Shown piece after piece: positions 51,608-61,277 of a stretch of DNA of 64,000 nucleotides. The first letter of the stretch is position 1; each line of letters opens with the position of its first letter. Source of the stretch: Bacteroidota bacterium (GTDB lineage Bacteria > Bacteroidota > Bacteroidia > Bacteroidales > JAGONC01); assembly GCA_022711405.1 (NCBI GenBank), contig JAKLFC010000017.1, positions 1 to 64,000 of the forward strand, written 5' to 3'. Below the pieces are notes generated by a model. That model was not told where the DNA came from. It ran no database searches and was given only the letters and a program-made list of their open reading frames with translations. A program made the position numbers and the translations under genes.

Positions 51608-54600
51608 ATGCGTTTACATCTGCTCAGACGACTCTTCTTTTTTCTGCTGATCCTGATCGCCTCAGGTTTTGTGGCGTTGGACCCAAAACCGGTCCGGGTC
51701 ATTGCCTGGAAGGGATTTCATGAATATCCGCTGGGAGAGAATCTGTCCTATAAGACCTACGATTTTGAAAACGCCCGTATTGATCCTACCACTCATGGGT
51801 TTCTCCCGCTTTATTCGGAGATCATCCCGCTTGAAGACCGGTATGACACTGTCATAATACGCCTCGGAGACATCGTATCTGAGGCCGCAGATGCCATGGA
51901 GATCGAACAGATAGAAGGAGTTGAGACCATTACCAGCGATTGGCAGGTTCAAAGCAGGATCATCACCCACAACGACCAGCCTGGAGTGATGCTGACGATC
52001 CTGCCTTTTATCAAACATACCGATGAAGTGAACTATCGCCGGCTGATCTCATTTACCATTGACCTTGAGTTCGGGGAACTCTCCGATAAGGATCCCCATG
52101 TGAATCCTCTGCCTGTCATCCCGAACTCAGTGCTCAGCAGCGGCAACTGGTTCAAACTGGGTGTCACCAGATCGGGCATTCACAGGATCACGTATCAGGA
52201 TCTGGAATCCTATGGGCTGAATCCAGCATCCCTTGATCCCAGGAATATCCGTTTATACGGAAATGGTCCGGGTATGCTTCCCGAACCTAATTCCTCGCCA
52301 CGGACCGGTGATCTGACCGAGAATCCCATCCGTGTCATCGGAGAAGAGGATGGTATCTTCCATCCTGATGACTTTATTCTTTTCTACGGTGCATCACAAA
52401 CTGGCTGGACGTATAATCCATTCAGGCTCACTTTCGAACACTCTGTGAACCTCTACACCGACACGACTTACTATTTTCTCACAGCGGACCTGGGTCCTGG
52501 ACAACGGATCGGCACCCTTCAGCAGAGCAGTGCCTTACCCACCGACACCATCACTGATTTTAACAACTACGCTGTTTTTGAGGAGGATCTTGTCAACCTG
52601 ATCAAATCAGGTAAGGACTGGTACGGAAAAAAATTTGATATGATCGATTCCTCACAGCTGGTGAACTTTTCTTTTCCTGACCTCCAAACGAAATCGCCCG
52701 TCAACATCAAATTTCTTGTCGCGGCCCGGTCAACGGTGAATTCAGACTTTACCATCCATTACCACGGAGAATCCATAGCCAGTGCAACCGTGATGGGCAT
52801 ACAGGCTTCCTCTACCACGGTGTATGCACGCAAAAGCCAGGATAATGACACCTTTGTGGCAGATGGGGAAACCCTTGCTCTGCGTGTTGCTTACAAGGCA
52901 CCCACATCCACCTCTTTCGGGTGGTTGAATTACATCGAACTTAATTTTATCCAGAAACTTGTTTTCCGGGGGGAACAGTTGCCATTCAGGAATGCAGAGG
53001 CCATGGGCAGGGACCGTGTGGGTAAATTCATCCTTTCCGACAGCGATCCTCAAACCGTAATCTGGGAAATCACCAGTCCGGGAGAGATTGTCGAGGTGCT
53101 GGCGCAGAAGGAAGGTAGTTTGATGAGCTTTGTGCTGCCAGTGGATTCTATCCGTCAGTTTATTGCTTTCAATGGCTCTGATGATCTCTCCCCCGCCTTC
53201 ATAAAAAAAGTGGAGAATCAGAACCTTCACGGTGCCGAAAGCGCCGATATGATCATCGTCTGTCCGCCGCGGTTCCAGGATCATGCACGTCGGCTGGCTG
53301 ACATTCATCTGGAAAGGGATCAGTTCTCATCCCTCATCGTATCCCCGGAACAGATTTACAACGAATTTTCGTCAGGTGCGAAAGACATCGCCGCCATCAG
53401 GGATTTTATGCGGTTGCTCTATATCCGCTACCCTGAAAGCAGCATTCCAAAATACCTGCTGCTGTTCGGTGATGGTTCTTTTGATCCCAAAGAGCGTCAG
53501 GCACAGGGAACGGATCTGATCCCGACATTCCAGTCGGCCGAGTCTCTCCTGCTGACCTCTTCCTTTGTTTCCGACGACTTTTACGGTCTCCTTGACGAAG
53601 AAGAAGGCAGCGACGCGCACGGCATTCCTGATGTGGGCATCGGGCGGTTCCCGATCAGCACTCCGGAAGAGGCTGAACATATTCTTCATAAAATTGAATT
53701 TTACCTGAACCATAAAGAGCAGGTCCTTGGTGACTGGCGCAACAATATCTGCTTTCTGGCCGATGATGAAGACATCAACCTGCATTTCAATCAGGCAGAA
53801 GAGCTGGCATCCTATGTAGATAGTGCGTATAATCAGTATAATATTGACAAGATCTATTTTGATTCGTTTCAGCAGGTGGCTTCTCCCAGCGGACCACGCT
53901 ATCCGAATGCCACCAACGCGTTGAACCAGAGGGTCAGGGATGGTGCTCTGATCATCAACTATACGGGCCACGGCGGAGAAACCGGCTGGGCTGCTGAACG
54001 TGTCCTGGAAGCATCGGATATCAACAGCTGGACAAACATTGACCGGCTGCCGTTGTTTGTGACAGCCACCTGCGAATTCAGCCGGTTTGATGACTATGAA
54101 CGGACCGCCGCCGGCGAGCTGGTTTTTCTGAACAACAACGGAGGTGGCATCGCCCTGATCACCACAACGCGACTTGCATTCGCCCAGTCCAATTTTATCC
54201 TGAACACCAGGTTCTATCATTATGTCTTTGAAAAGATCAACGGTAATTATCCCAGGCTGGGCGACCTTGTGCGCCTGTCAAAAAGCTTCCCGGAAAATGA
54301 CAATGTCAGAAACATCGTATTGCTGGGAGATCCGGCACTTCAACTGGCCTATCCGGTATTCGAAATCAAGACAACCGGATTTTTCAGCTCTCCCTACGGT
54401 GCCATGAAGGCGGATACGATCTATGGCACGTCAAAGATCACTGTCACCGGTCAGATTGAAGATACAGAGGGAAATATCGTCCAGGATTTTGAAGGACACC
54501 TCTTTCCGAAAGTGTACGACAAACCTTCCACGATCCATATGCTGGTGAACGATGCGCGCAGCAGGCCCGGAGAGTTCAGCGTCCAGAAAAATGAACTCTT

Positions 54601-55444
54601 TGATGGAAATGTATCTGTCAAACAAGGGAAATTTACCTTTTCTTTCTTCGTCCCCAAAGATATCGCCCTGAACTTCGGCAAAGGCAGGATCAGCTATTAT
54701 GCCATGGACAGCGTGGTGGATGCCAGCGGATATTACGAGGATTTTATCATCGGAGGAATGGATGGTAACTCCGGTTCGGATTCCCAGGGCCCATCCATCC
54801 GACTTTTTTTAAACGACTCAACCTTTGTCAACGGAACCTGGGTGAATTCCCAACCTATCCTGATCGCCGATCTCAGTGATGAAAGCGGCATCAATGCACT
54901 GGGCAACGGTATCGGTCACGATATCGTGGCCACTCTGGATGATGATTCGGAAGGATCGCTGGTACTGAATGAGTACTTCCTCTACGACAGGGACTCCTAC
55001 CAGAACGGGAGCATCCGGTATGTCATGCCGGTCATTCAGCAGGGAACTCACCGGCTCACCCTTAAAGCCTGGGACCTGCAGAATAACTCATCTGTCGTGA
55101 GCATTGATTTCATGGTTTCTGACAGCATTGACCTGAATATCCAGAATGCATCGAATTATCCCAATCCATTCAGGGATTACACCTATTTCACCTTTACTCA
55201 TAACCAGTTCGACCAGGATATGACCGCAGAAGTATGGATCTATCATCTCAGTGGAAACCTTGTCAGAAAACTGGGGCCGGTAGAGATAGAAGCAAACGGA
55301 TACAATGCAACCACACTGCTCTGGGATGGTACCACCGGGACGGGTACAAGGGTAAGGTCAGGTCTTTATGTATACCACATGATCCTTGACAATAAGAAAA
55401 ACTCGCAGCTGCAGCTTTCGGGGAAACTTATTGTGCTGGATTAA
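51608..55444 (+). CDS. porU: T9SS sortase PorU (C25 family), second tandem copy
   Basis: A 1278-residue paralogue of the preceding gene. A hydrophobic signal (RRLFFFLLILIASGF) starts the protein. The C25 domain keeps His788 in YTGHGG and Cys822 in TATCEFSRFD, with the same 34-residue spacing, so both copies look catalytically intact. Flanking sequence (NSWTNIDRLPLFV; NNNGGGIALITTTRL) is conserved but differs throughout, arguing for an old duplication. The C-terminal domain begins NYPNPFRDYTYF. The frame can be read from 51578, overlapping the first copy; ATG 51608 is the plausible start. PorV follows. Confidence 0.92.
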   Translation: MRLHLLRRLFFFLLILIASGFVALDPKPVRVIAWKGFHEYPLGENLSYKTYDFENARIDPTTHGFLPLYSEIIPLEDRYDTVIIRLGDIVSEAADAMEIEQIEGVETITSDWQVQSRIITHNDQPGVMLTILPFIKHTDEVNYRRLISFTIDLEFGELSDKDPHVNPLPVIPNSVLSSGNWFKLGVTRSGIHRITYQDLESYGLNPASLDPRNIRLYGNGPGMLPEPNSSPRTGDLTENPIRVIGEEDGIFHPDDFILFYGASQTGWTYNPFRLTFEHSVNLYTDTTYYFLTADLGPGQRIGTLQQSSALPTDTITDFNNYAVFEEDLVNLIKSGKDWYGKKFDMIDSSQLVNFSFPDLQTKSPVNIKFLVAARSTVNSDFTIHYHGESIASATVMGIQASSTTVYARKSQDNDTFVADGETLALRVAYKAPTSTSFGWLNYIELNFIQKLVFRGEQLPFRNAEAMGRDRVGKFILSDSDPQTVIWEITSPGEIVEVLAQKEGSLMSFVLPVDSIRQFIAFNGSDDLSPAFIKKVENQNLHGAESADMIIVCPPRFQDHARRLADIHLERDQFSSLIVSPEQIYNEFSSGAKDIAAIRDFMRLLYIRYPESSIPKYLLLFGDGSFDPKERQAQGTDLIPTFQSAESLLLTSSFVSDDFYGLLDEEEGSDAHGIPDVGIGRFPISTPEEAEHILHKIEFYLNHKEQVLGDWRNNICFLADDEDINLHFNQAEELASYVDSAYNQYNIDKIYFDSFQQVASPSGPRYPNATNALNQRVRDGALIINYTGHGGETGWAAERVLEASDINSWTNIDRLPLFVTATCEFSRFDDYERTAAGELVFLNNNGGGIALITTTRLAFAQSNFILNTRFYHYVFEKINGNYPRLGDLVRLSKSFPENDNVRNIVLLGDPALQLAYPVFEIKTTGFFSSPYGAMKADTIYGTSKITVTGQIEDTEGNIVQDFEGHLFPKVYDKPSTIHMLVNDARSRPGEFSVQKNELFDGNVSVKQGKFTFSFFVPKDIALNFGKGRISYYAMDSVVDASGYYEDFIIGGMDGNSGSDSQGPSIRLFLNDSTFVNGTWVNSQPILIADLSDESGINALGNGIGHDIVATLDDDSEGSLVLNEYFLYDRDSYQNGSIRYVMPVIQQGTHRLTLKAWDLQNNSSVVSIDFMVSDSIDLNIQNASNYPNPFRDYTYFTFTHNQFDQDMTAEVWIYHLSGNLVRKLGPVEIEANGYNATTLLWDGTTGTGTRVRSGLYVYHMILDNKKNSQLQLSGKLIVLD

Positions 55445-55487
55445 GCAATATCTTCCATAAGATAACGTTTTGCTACAAATAATTTTA

Positions 55488-55495
55488 TATCTTTG
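55488..55495 (+). promoter_or_regulatory. Predicted -7 box (TATCTTTG) of porV
   Basis: A perfect box 44 nt past the porU stop, with TTTG at 55469-55472 at a short 15-nt spacing. It suggests porV-ispF can be transcribed independently of porU and rules out the TTG start at 55493. Confidence 0.45.
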
Positions 55496-55519
55496 CCGAC
55501 GCAAAATTCAAATCAATTT

Positions 55520-56719
55520 ATGCAGCACTATAGACTGAGGATCAGTATCATCAGCATTATTAGCATCATGATGCTTTCGATATGGGTGAAGGCCCAGGAT
55601 AACAATTACCTCGGACAGGAATTGAACACCATTACCACAGCCGTCCCATTCCTCCTGATCGCTCCTGATGCACGTGGAGGAGGTATGGGTGATGCAGGCG
55701 TCACCAGTACCCCGGATGCTTCCTCAATGCACTATAATCCGGCAAAGTATGCGTTCATTGAAAAGAACATGGGATTCGCCGTGTCGTACAGCCCCTGGCT
55801 GAGGGCTTTGGTCAGCGACATAAACCTTGCCTACCTGGCAGGCTACAAACGCATTGATGACAAACAGACCATTGGCGCCTCCCTGCTGTATTTTTCGCTT
55901 GGGGATATTACCTTCACCGATATTGTGGGAGAAGTGATCGGCAATTACAAGCCCAACGAATTCAGCATCGATGTGACCTATGCACGTAAGCTGGGTCCGG
56001 TATGGTCAGGAGCCGTCTCTGCGCGCTATATCTATTCAAACCTCACCCAGGGAATCCCTGTGGCAGGAGCCTCCACACATGCAGGTCATTCAGCCGCCAC
56101 CGATGTTGCGTTTTACTACACCAAAAAGATCGGTATAAAAAACGTGGACAATGCTTGGCTGAACCTTGGATTCAACATATCCAACATCGGAGCTAAGATT
56201 TCGTACAGTGAAAGCAACACGGAAAAGGACTTCATCCCCACCAACCTCCGCTTCGGCCCCTCACTGACCTTTGATTTCAATGAGTACAACCGTTTTTCGT
56301 TCATGATCGATGCCAACAAGCTCCTGGTCCCTACACCTCCCTATTATGACTCCGTTGGCAATATCACTGAAGGAATGAATCCTGATGTGGGTGTGGTAAA
56401 AGGAATGTATCAGTCATTCTATGACGCACCGGGAGGCTTCAGCGAAGAGATGGCTGAATTCAGCTTTTGCATTGGAACCGAATACTGGTACGACCAGCAG
56501 TTCGCCATCCGCGGAGGATATTTCTGGGAAGCAGAAACAAAGGGCAACAGGCAATATTTCACCCTTGGTGCCGGATTGAGGTACAATGTATTCGGCCTGG
56601 ATTTCTCCTACCTCATCCCCACCGATCAGAAGAATCCACTGGAAAACACCCTCCGCTTCACGCTCTCATTCGACTTTGAGGCATTCTCCAAAAAGACCGA
56701 TGAAGAGTTCACCGAATGA
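55520..56719 (+). CDS. porV: T9SS outer-membrane channel-associated protein PorV (LptO)
   Basis: A 399-residue FadL-like beta-barrel. Signal peptide about 1-26 (LSIWVKAQ), then ITTAVPFLLIAPDARGGGMGDAGVTSTPDASSMHYNPAKYAF, the hallmark of PorV. PorV takes folded cargo from the SprA translocon and delivers it to PorU. The order porU-porV is the family norm. ATG 55520 fits the signal peptide and the promoter. It overlaps ispF by 20 nt. Confidence 0.94.
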   Translation: MQHYRLRISIISIISIMMLSIWVKAQDNNYLGQELNTITTAVPFLLIAPDARGGGMGDAGVTSTPDASSMHYNPAKYAFIEKNMGFAVSYSPWLRALVSDINLAYLAGYKRIDDKQTIGASLLYFSLGDITFTDIVGEVIGNYKPNEFSIDVTYARKLGPVWSGAVSARYIYSNLTQGIPVAGASTHAGHSAATDVAFYYTKKIGIKNVDNAWLNLGFNISNIGAKISYSESNTEKDFIPTNLRFGPSLTFDFNEYNRFSFMIDANKLLVPTPPYYDSVGNITEGMNPDVGVVKGMYQSFYDAPGGFSEEMAEFSFCIGTEYWYDQQFAIRGGYFWEAETKGNRQYFTLGAGLRYNVFGLDFSYLIPTDQKNPLENTLRFTLSFDFEAFSKKTDEEFTE

Positions 56720-57209
56720 TCACCGGACAGGTCTTGGATATGATATACACCGGCTGATCCCTGACCGGCCGCTGTTTTTGGGCGGGCTGCAGATCCATCA
56801 TTCGAAAGGATGCCTTGGGCATTCCGACGGGGATGTGCTGATCCACGCCATTTGTGATGCACTATTGGGAGCAGCAGGCCTGCGTGACATTGGCTTTTAT
56901 TTTCCCGACACCTCACCCGAATTCAAAGGGATCGACAGCAAGATCCTCCTCCGTAAGGTGATGCAGCTTGTGCACGAAAAAGGGTTCCATCCGGTCAACA
57001 TCGACACCACCATCGTTCTGGAACAACCCAGGCTCGCCTCCTATATCCCGGAGATGAAAAAAATACTGGCAGAAATCCTGGAAACCAGCGAAGAGACTAT
57101 TGCTATAAAAGCAAAGACCAATGAAGGTCTGGGCCCCATTGGCCATGAAGATGCCATTGCCTCCTACGCCATCGTCCTCCTGCACACCTCACGACCTGCC
57201 TCTGTCTGA
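56700..57209 (+). CDS. ispF: 2-C-methyl-D-erythritol 2,4-cyclodiphosphate synthase
   Basis: An isoprenoid (MEP pathway) enzyme, about 169 residues. GLGYDIHRL with metal ligands Asp and His begins near residue 11; GHSDGDVLIHAICDALLGAAGLRDIGFYFPDT and KAKTNEGLGPIGHEDAIASYAIVLL are diagnostic. The frame is open upstream to 56586 inside porV, but ATG 56700 gives normal length. Translation probably couples to the end of porV. It is the only isoprenoid gene seen. Confidence 0.92.
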   Translation: MKSSPNDHRTGLGYDIHRLIPDRPLFLGGLQIHHSKGCLGHSDGDVLIHAICDALLGAAGLRDIGFYFPDTSPEFKGIDSKILLRKVMQLVHEKGFHPVNIDTTIVLEQPRLASYIPEMKKILAEILETSEETIAIKAKTNEGLGPIGHEDAIASYAIVLLHTSRPASV

Positions 57210-57288
57210 TCCGTATGTATCGATGCTTTGGGCTACAATACTTAAATCCCTACGGGATAAGTACTTTGCGCCTTTGTGCCTCTTTCCC

Positions 57289-58749
57289 TTATCCTTTACC
57301 CCTCTCAAAATACCCCTCCCCGAATCCCACCAGGTACAGCTGCTCGGTAGCGCGTGTTAATGCCGTATAAAGCCACCTCATATACTCCACATCGGGACTG
57401 TCATCCTTGACGAATCCCTGGTCGACGAATACCCATTTCCATTGCCCCCCCTGGGTTTTGTGACATGTCAGGGCATAGGCATATTTTACCTGTAACGCAT
57501 TGTAATAAGGATCATTCCTTACTTTTTCGATGCGCTGCCTTCTTCGTGGCAGATCTGCGTAATCCTCCATGATGGTCTGGAACAGCTTCGCTCCCTCCTG
57601 GACGGATAAAGAAGCAGCCTCCACAAAAAGGGTATCCAGCAGGAGCCTGACATCAAATTCTCTCTGATTTGGGTAATCGATCATCCGTACCGTCACATCG
57701 GCGAACCGATGGCCGTACATCTCCTGTATGTTCCTTATCTTCAGGATCTCAATGATATCTCCGTTGGCGATGAATCCAGCCTCGGAATCGTGGGTCAGCC
57801 AGAAATAATTATTCCTGACCACCATCAGAAGCTCTCCTGCAGCAAGGTCATTCTCGTGGAACAGGATGCGTCGCCGAATCTCCCTGTTATAAATATTGGC
57901 CCTTTTGTTCGACCGCGTGATGACTACCGTATCGGCCTGCCCGTATTTCGCATAAGCCTCTTGAAGCAGATCCTCCATCTCCATGGAATGTATGCTGCGG
58001 ATATCACTGAAGCCCGATAGATTGAAGAATGGTAACGTGGTGATGTTCCCGGTGATCTTTTGCCTCAGGTGCGTGGCATTGAACAGAATGCCTGAATCGC
58101 GGGACTGCCTGACGACTTCTGTCAGTTCGAAAAGCTCGACCATTTTGTGGAAGGCTTTTCCCAGAAGACCGGGATCCAGGGCCTGGCTGAGTACCTGACC
58201 GACCGGAGGCAGCTGTGCCAGATCACCCACGAGTATCAGACGGCAGTTCTCACCTTTGCTGACGTAAGAAAAAAGATCGTCCAGCAGGTTGCGCTGTGAA
58301 AAAAGGCTGAACTCACCCGCAGCCGATTCATTCTGTATCATGGAGGCTTCATCGACGATGAAGTAGGTATGACGGTGCTGATTTTCCTGAAGGGCGAGGA
58401 CCAAGCTGCCATCCTGTGTGGTGCGTGCATAATAGATCATCCGGTGGATCGTATGCGCAGTCTGTCCGGAATACCCTGCCAGTACCTTGGCTGCTCTTCC
58501 TGTGGGAGCCAGAAGCACCGATCTGCGGTTTATCAGGGGCAGCACCTTTACAAGGACACTCACTACCGTGGTTTTCCCTGTACCGGCGTATCCCTTCAGC
58601 ATAAAGAGAACATCGGGATCTTCATTCACAAGGAAATCCGCCAGCCGTCCGATCAGTTCCTCCTGGCCATTGGTCGGCGCGTACGGAAACTGTGAAAACA
58701 GCAGGGCACGTATTCGTGCAGCTTGTATATCTTTTCCCCCATTTCTCAT
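57289..58749 (-). CDS. RecD-like / Pif1-like ATP-dependent DNA helicase (superfamily 1)
   Basis: A 486-residue SF1B helicase. Walker A is GYAGTGKTT (Lys59); other motifs are LAPTGRAAKVLAGYSG, YFIVDEASMI (Walker B), LVGDLAQLPPVG, ELTEVVRQ, and at the C-terminus YALTCHKTQGGQWKWVFVD with LYTALTRATEQLYLVG. It lacks the N-terminal domain of RecD2, so it is a short form. It would unwind DNA 5' to 3' by family knowledge. A heptamer array of purine-rich mRNA sense (GGAGAAA/GGAGAGA) lies just upstream. Confidence 0.9.
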   Translation of the reverse strand: MRNGGKDIQAARIRALLFSQFPYAPTNGQEELIGRLADFLVNEDPDVLFMLKGYAGTGKTTVVSVLVKVLPLINRRSVLLAPTGRAAKVLAGYSGQTAHTIHRMIYYARTTQDGSLVLALQENQHRHTYFIVDEASMIQNESAAGEFSLFSQRNLLDDLFSYVSKGENCRLILVGDLAQLPPVGQVLSQALDPGLLGKAFHKMVELFELTEVVRQSRDSGILFNATHLRQKITGNITTLPFFNLSGFSDIRSIHSMEMEDLLQEAYAKYGQADTVVITRSNKRANIYNREIRRRILFHENDLAAGELLMVVRNNYFWLTHDSEAGFIANGDIIEILKIRNIQEMYGHRFADVTVRMIDYPNQREFDVRLLLDTLFVEAASLSVQEGAKLFQTIMEDYADLPRRRQRIEKVRNDPYYNALQVKYAYALTCHKTQGGQWKWVFVDQGFVKDDSPDVEYMRWLYTALTRATEQLYLVGFGEGYFERGKG

Positions 58750-58770
58750 CTCTCATCCCGCATTCCTATA

Positions 58771-58887
58771 TTTCTCCTTTCTCCTTTCTCCTCTCTCCTC
58801 TCTCCTTTCTCCTTTCTCCTTTCTCCTTTCTCCTTTCTCCTTTCTCCTTTCTCCTCTCTCCTCTCTCCTCTCTCCTCTCTCCTCTCT
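58771..58887. repeat. Heptamer array TYTCTCC x16 plus a partial unit
   Basis: In-phase units: three TTTCTCC, two TCTCTCC, seven TTTCTCC, four TCTCTCC and a partial unit. The tamL stop codon (58886-58888) falls in the last, partial unit. The other end is about 20 nt upstream of the recD-like start, so a transcript of that gene carries repeated GGAGAAA/GGAGAGA. It matches the arrays at 12972 and 19715. Confidence 0.95.
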
Positions 58888-61240
58888 AAAACGGATACCC
58901 AATCCCCAGGTTCCACACCACATTGGATTTCATATCGGAATCAAATATCCAGCGGCTGCCTTCGGGCATGTAAGGATCCCTGATCTGGGCGGCAAGATCG
59001 AGTCGAATGATAAAGAAATCGAAGTCCAGCCGGATACCCAGTCCGGCATCCATCGCGAACTCTTTATAAAAACGCCGGAAAGCGAACTCGCCCCCCGGGA
59101 AATCTTCACTTTCCCTTAAGAGCCATATGTTACCAATATCGGTAAACACGGCACTCTTGAGCATCTTGTAGATGGGGAACCGGTATTCAATATTGGCCAT
59201 CAGCTTGATATCCCCGGCCCTGTCAAAATCAATGGTATCCGTAGTATAACTGCCCGGTCCCAGCCGTCTGAAGATCCAACCCCTCATATCGTTGGCCCCC
59301 CCCGCAGGAAAGGCCCGCTCATAGGGCATGACCAGCGAATTTCCGTAAGGAAGACCCAGACCTGCATAGCCCCTGAGGACCAAGGTATTACGGGAAACCA
59401 GGTAGTGATAATACCGGAAATCGATCTCCTGACGAAGATATTGTGCATAGGGCATCTTGAAGATCGTATACTTGCCATCCTGTGTCGGAGCATCCGTCAG
59501 GTTCTTGATCATCTGGATAAGGTTACCCCCGGTTTCTACCTGGTAGTTCAGGTAAATGAAATCTATGTTCCTGTTCAGCTGCTGATTGCTGAATATGTAA
59601 CTGTACCGTGAAGACATGATGAAATGATCCGAGTACTGCTCTTTCAGCCACGCATCGTTGGTTTCATTGATGTACTTATAGAAATCAGAAGAATCATCCG
59701 GAAAGATCTTGACGGAGGTCAGTTCCAGGGGAGTGATCTCATGATGCTTCTCCTGGTCATGCTCCCAGTTGTAGCCAAAGGAACCGTTGGACAGATGCCT
59801 TATGTAATCAGGCTGAAGTTCGTAAGTATAACTCACGCTGATGCTTGTTCTCGGCCGGAAATACTTGGGGAACCTCATCTGGGAAAAAGGTATGAGGAAT
59901 TTCGGAAAATGAAGGCTGACCTCTATTCCTGCTTCAACGGTATTGAAAAACAAAAACCGCTTCTCTGCCTCCTGGGCCGACCGCTGGAGTTCCGTTGCCC
60001 CGCGAAGACGAATGCGGAAAAGTTCAGCACCCCCGAACAGGTTCTTGTTCTGTACCACAAGGCTTCCTGCAATTCCAGGATTACCTGCCGAATTCGTGAT
60101 ATCCGTCTCAATGGAAAAACTATTGACAGGAGCATTGGTGATCATGATCCTCGTATCCAGGAAACCCTGGTCGGGGGGTAACGGATGGGACTCTTTTACT
60201 GTCTCTGAGAAAGACAGGTTCACCAACCGGTTGATCGCCATACGGGTAAGCTGTGTGTTGGTTTGGGTGGCATCGCGAAGCCGGTAGAACGAGCCCTGCG
60301 TGAAATATACAGACTGGGCAATGACAGCAGGCTTGATCTTCAACGCTCCGGGGTAAATGAACACATATTGATCAAGGGTGTCTTTTTGTTTCCTGTCAAG
60401 CTGATAATAGATCAGCGTATCAAGACGCGCATCCACAGGGCGAAGTGGATCAAAATGAGGTTCGATGAAAATATGATCGATCCGGTACCGCTTATGGTTC
60501 GACTCCACGACCGAATCAATGGATCCGGCATAGATCCTGCGGTTGTTCTCTATGATCATCAGCAGATCCATCTGGTGACTATTGAGACTGCTGTCGATCT
60601 CATACCGTATAAAGTCCCTGGAGAAATAATAATAACCATTGTTCCTGAGCATCTCCGTGATACGGGAACACTCATCATCCAGGGTGTAGGAGCTGTAATT
60701 GAAGCCTGCCTTGAGCAGGGTATGCGGAATGACATGATCAACCAGGTGAGCCAGCGTGTCGTCTTTGATCCGGTAACTGACGTTCCGCAATGTGTACGGT
60801 TTGCCCGCTTTGATGAAATAATTCACCCGGGCCTTGTTCTTCTTCAGGGTATCGATCGTACTGGATATGCCCGACTCGAAATAACCTATATTGTTCATGT
60901 ACAGCTTCATATCACGCGTTGAGGCATCGATCCTGGCCTGATCGACCATCACCGGCTGTTCACCGAATTTCCTGCGGAACCAGCTCTTGTACTTTCTCTC
61001 CTTGCCTTTAAACGACTGCTGGTAGATCCATGTATAAAGGTTCAGCCCCAGGAAACGTTTGTTCGGCGTCTGCTGCAGATATCCCGTCAGATCTCCGGTC
61101 TCGATCTTGCGATCATCCGAACTGATGACATTTTTTTTGAGCCTGTATCCTTCCTGCGTGAGCCTTGAAGGGCCACAGGAGGAAAGGATGATCGAAAGCA
61201 TCACCACAAATAGCGTAATATAGCGATACGGAGTTTTCAA
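58886..61240 (-). CDS. tamL: TamL, BamA-family outer-membrane assembly lipoprotein
   Basis: A 784-residue outer-membrane protein with a lipobox LSSC (lipidated Cys22), several POTRA-like segments (about 100-380; YTLRNVSYRIKDD, FNYSSYTLDDECSRITEML) and a C-terminal Omp85 barrel (about 430-784). FPAGGANDMRGWIFRRLGPGSY carries the conserved RGW/xRGF-type lid motif. Bacteroidota have a lipidated BamA homologue called TamL that pairs with TamB; this matches. No tamB is adjacent. The C-terminal residue is Phe, as expected. A TAAATTTG box lies 38 nt upstream. Confidence 0.85.
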   Translation of the reverse strand: MKTPYRYITLFVVMLSIILSSCGPSRLTQEGYRLKKNVISSDDRKIETGDLTGYLQQTPNKRFLGLNLYTWIYQQSFKGKERKYKSWFRRKFGEQPVMVDQARIDASTRDMKLYMNNIGYFESGISSTIDTLKKNKARVNYFIKAGKPYTLRNVSYRIKDDTLAHLVDHVIPHTLLKAGFNYSSYTLDDECSRITEMLRNNGYYYFSRDFIRYEIDSSLNSHQMDLLMIIENNRRIYAGSIDSVVESNHKRYRIDHIFIEPHFDPLRPVDARLDTLIYYQLDRKQKDTLDQYVFIYPGALKIKPAVIAQSVYFTQGSFYRLRDATQTNTQLTRMAINRLVNLSFSETVKESHPLPPDQGFLDTRIMITNAPVNSFSIETDITNSAGNPGIAGSLVVQNKNLFGGAELFRIRLRGATELQRSAQEAEKRFLFFNTVEAGIEVSLHFPKFLIPFSQMRFPKYFRPRTSISVSYTYELQPDYIRHLSNGSFGYNWEHDQEKHHEITPLELTSVKIFPDDSSDFYKYINETNDAWLKEQYSDHFIMSSRYSYIFSNQQLNRNIDFIYLNYQVETGGNLIQMIKNLTDAPTQDGKYTIFKMPYAQYLRQEIDFRYYHYLVSRNTLVLRGYAGLGLPYGNSLVMPYERAFPAGGANDMRGWIFRRLGPGSYTTDTIDFDRAGDIKLMANIEYRFPIYKMLKSAVFTDIGNIWLLRESEDFPGGEFAFRRFYKEFAMDAGLGIRLDFDFFIIRLDLAAQIRDPYMPEGSRWIFDSDMKSNVVWNLGIGYPF

Positions 61241-61277
61241 GAAGATAACCTGTTTTGCTTCACTCCCGAGTAAAAAG

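Noticed and set aside
56586..56699. N-terminal extension of ispF
   Set aside because: The extra 38 residues are antifamily in composition and lie inside porV; ATG 56700 gives normal IspF length.
57210..57288. Intergenic stretch with CTTTGCGCCTTTGTGCC-like sequence
   Set aside because: It resembles low-complexity repeats seen in some Bacteroidota, but only about two imperfect units are present, so no repeat call is made.
58771..58887. Possible CRISPR array
   Set aside because: Units are 7 bp and contiguous, with no spacers, and no cas gene is in the window.
58487..59119. Plus-strand open frames with repeated FLLSPFS/LLSPLSS-type residues over the recD-like/tamL junction
   Set aside because: They are translations of the heptamer array: 7-bp units read in three frames give a 7-residue repeat. 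They overlap two real genes on the other strand and have no start context.
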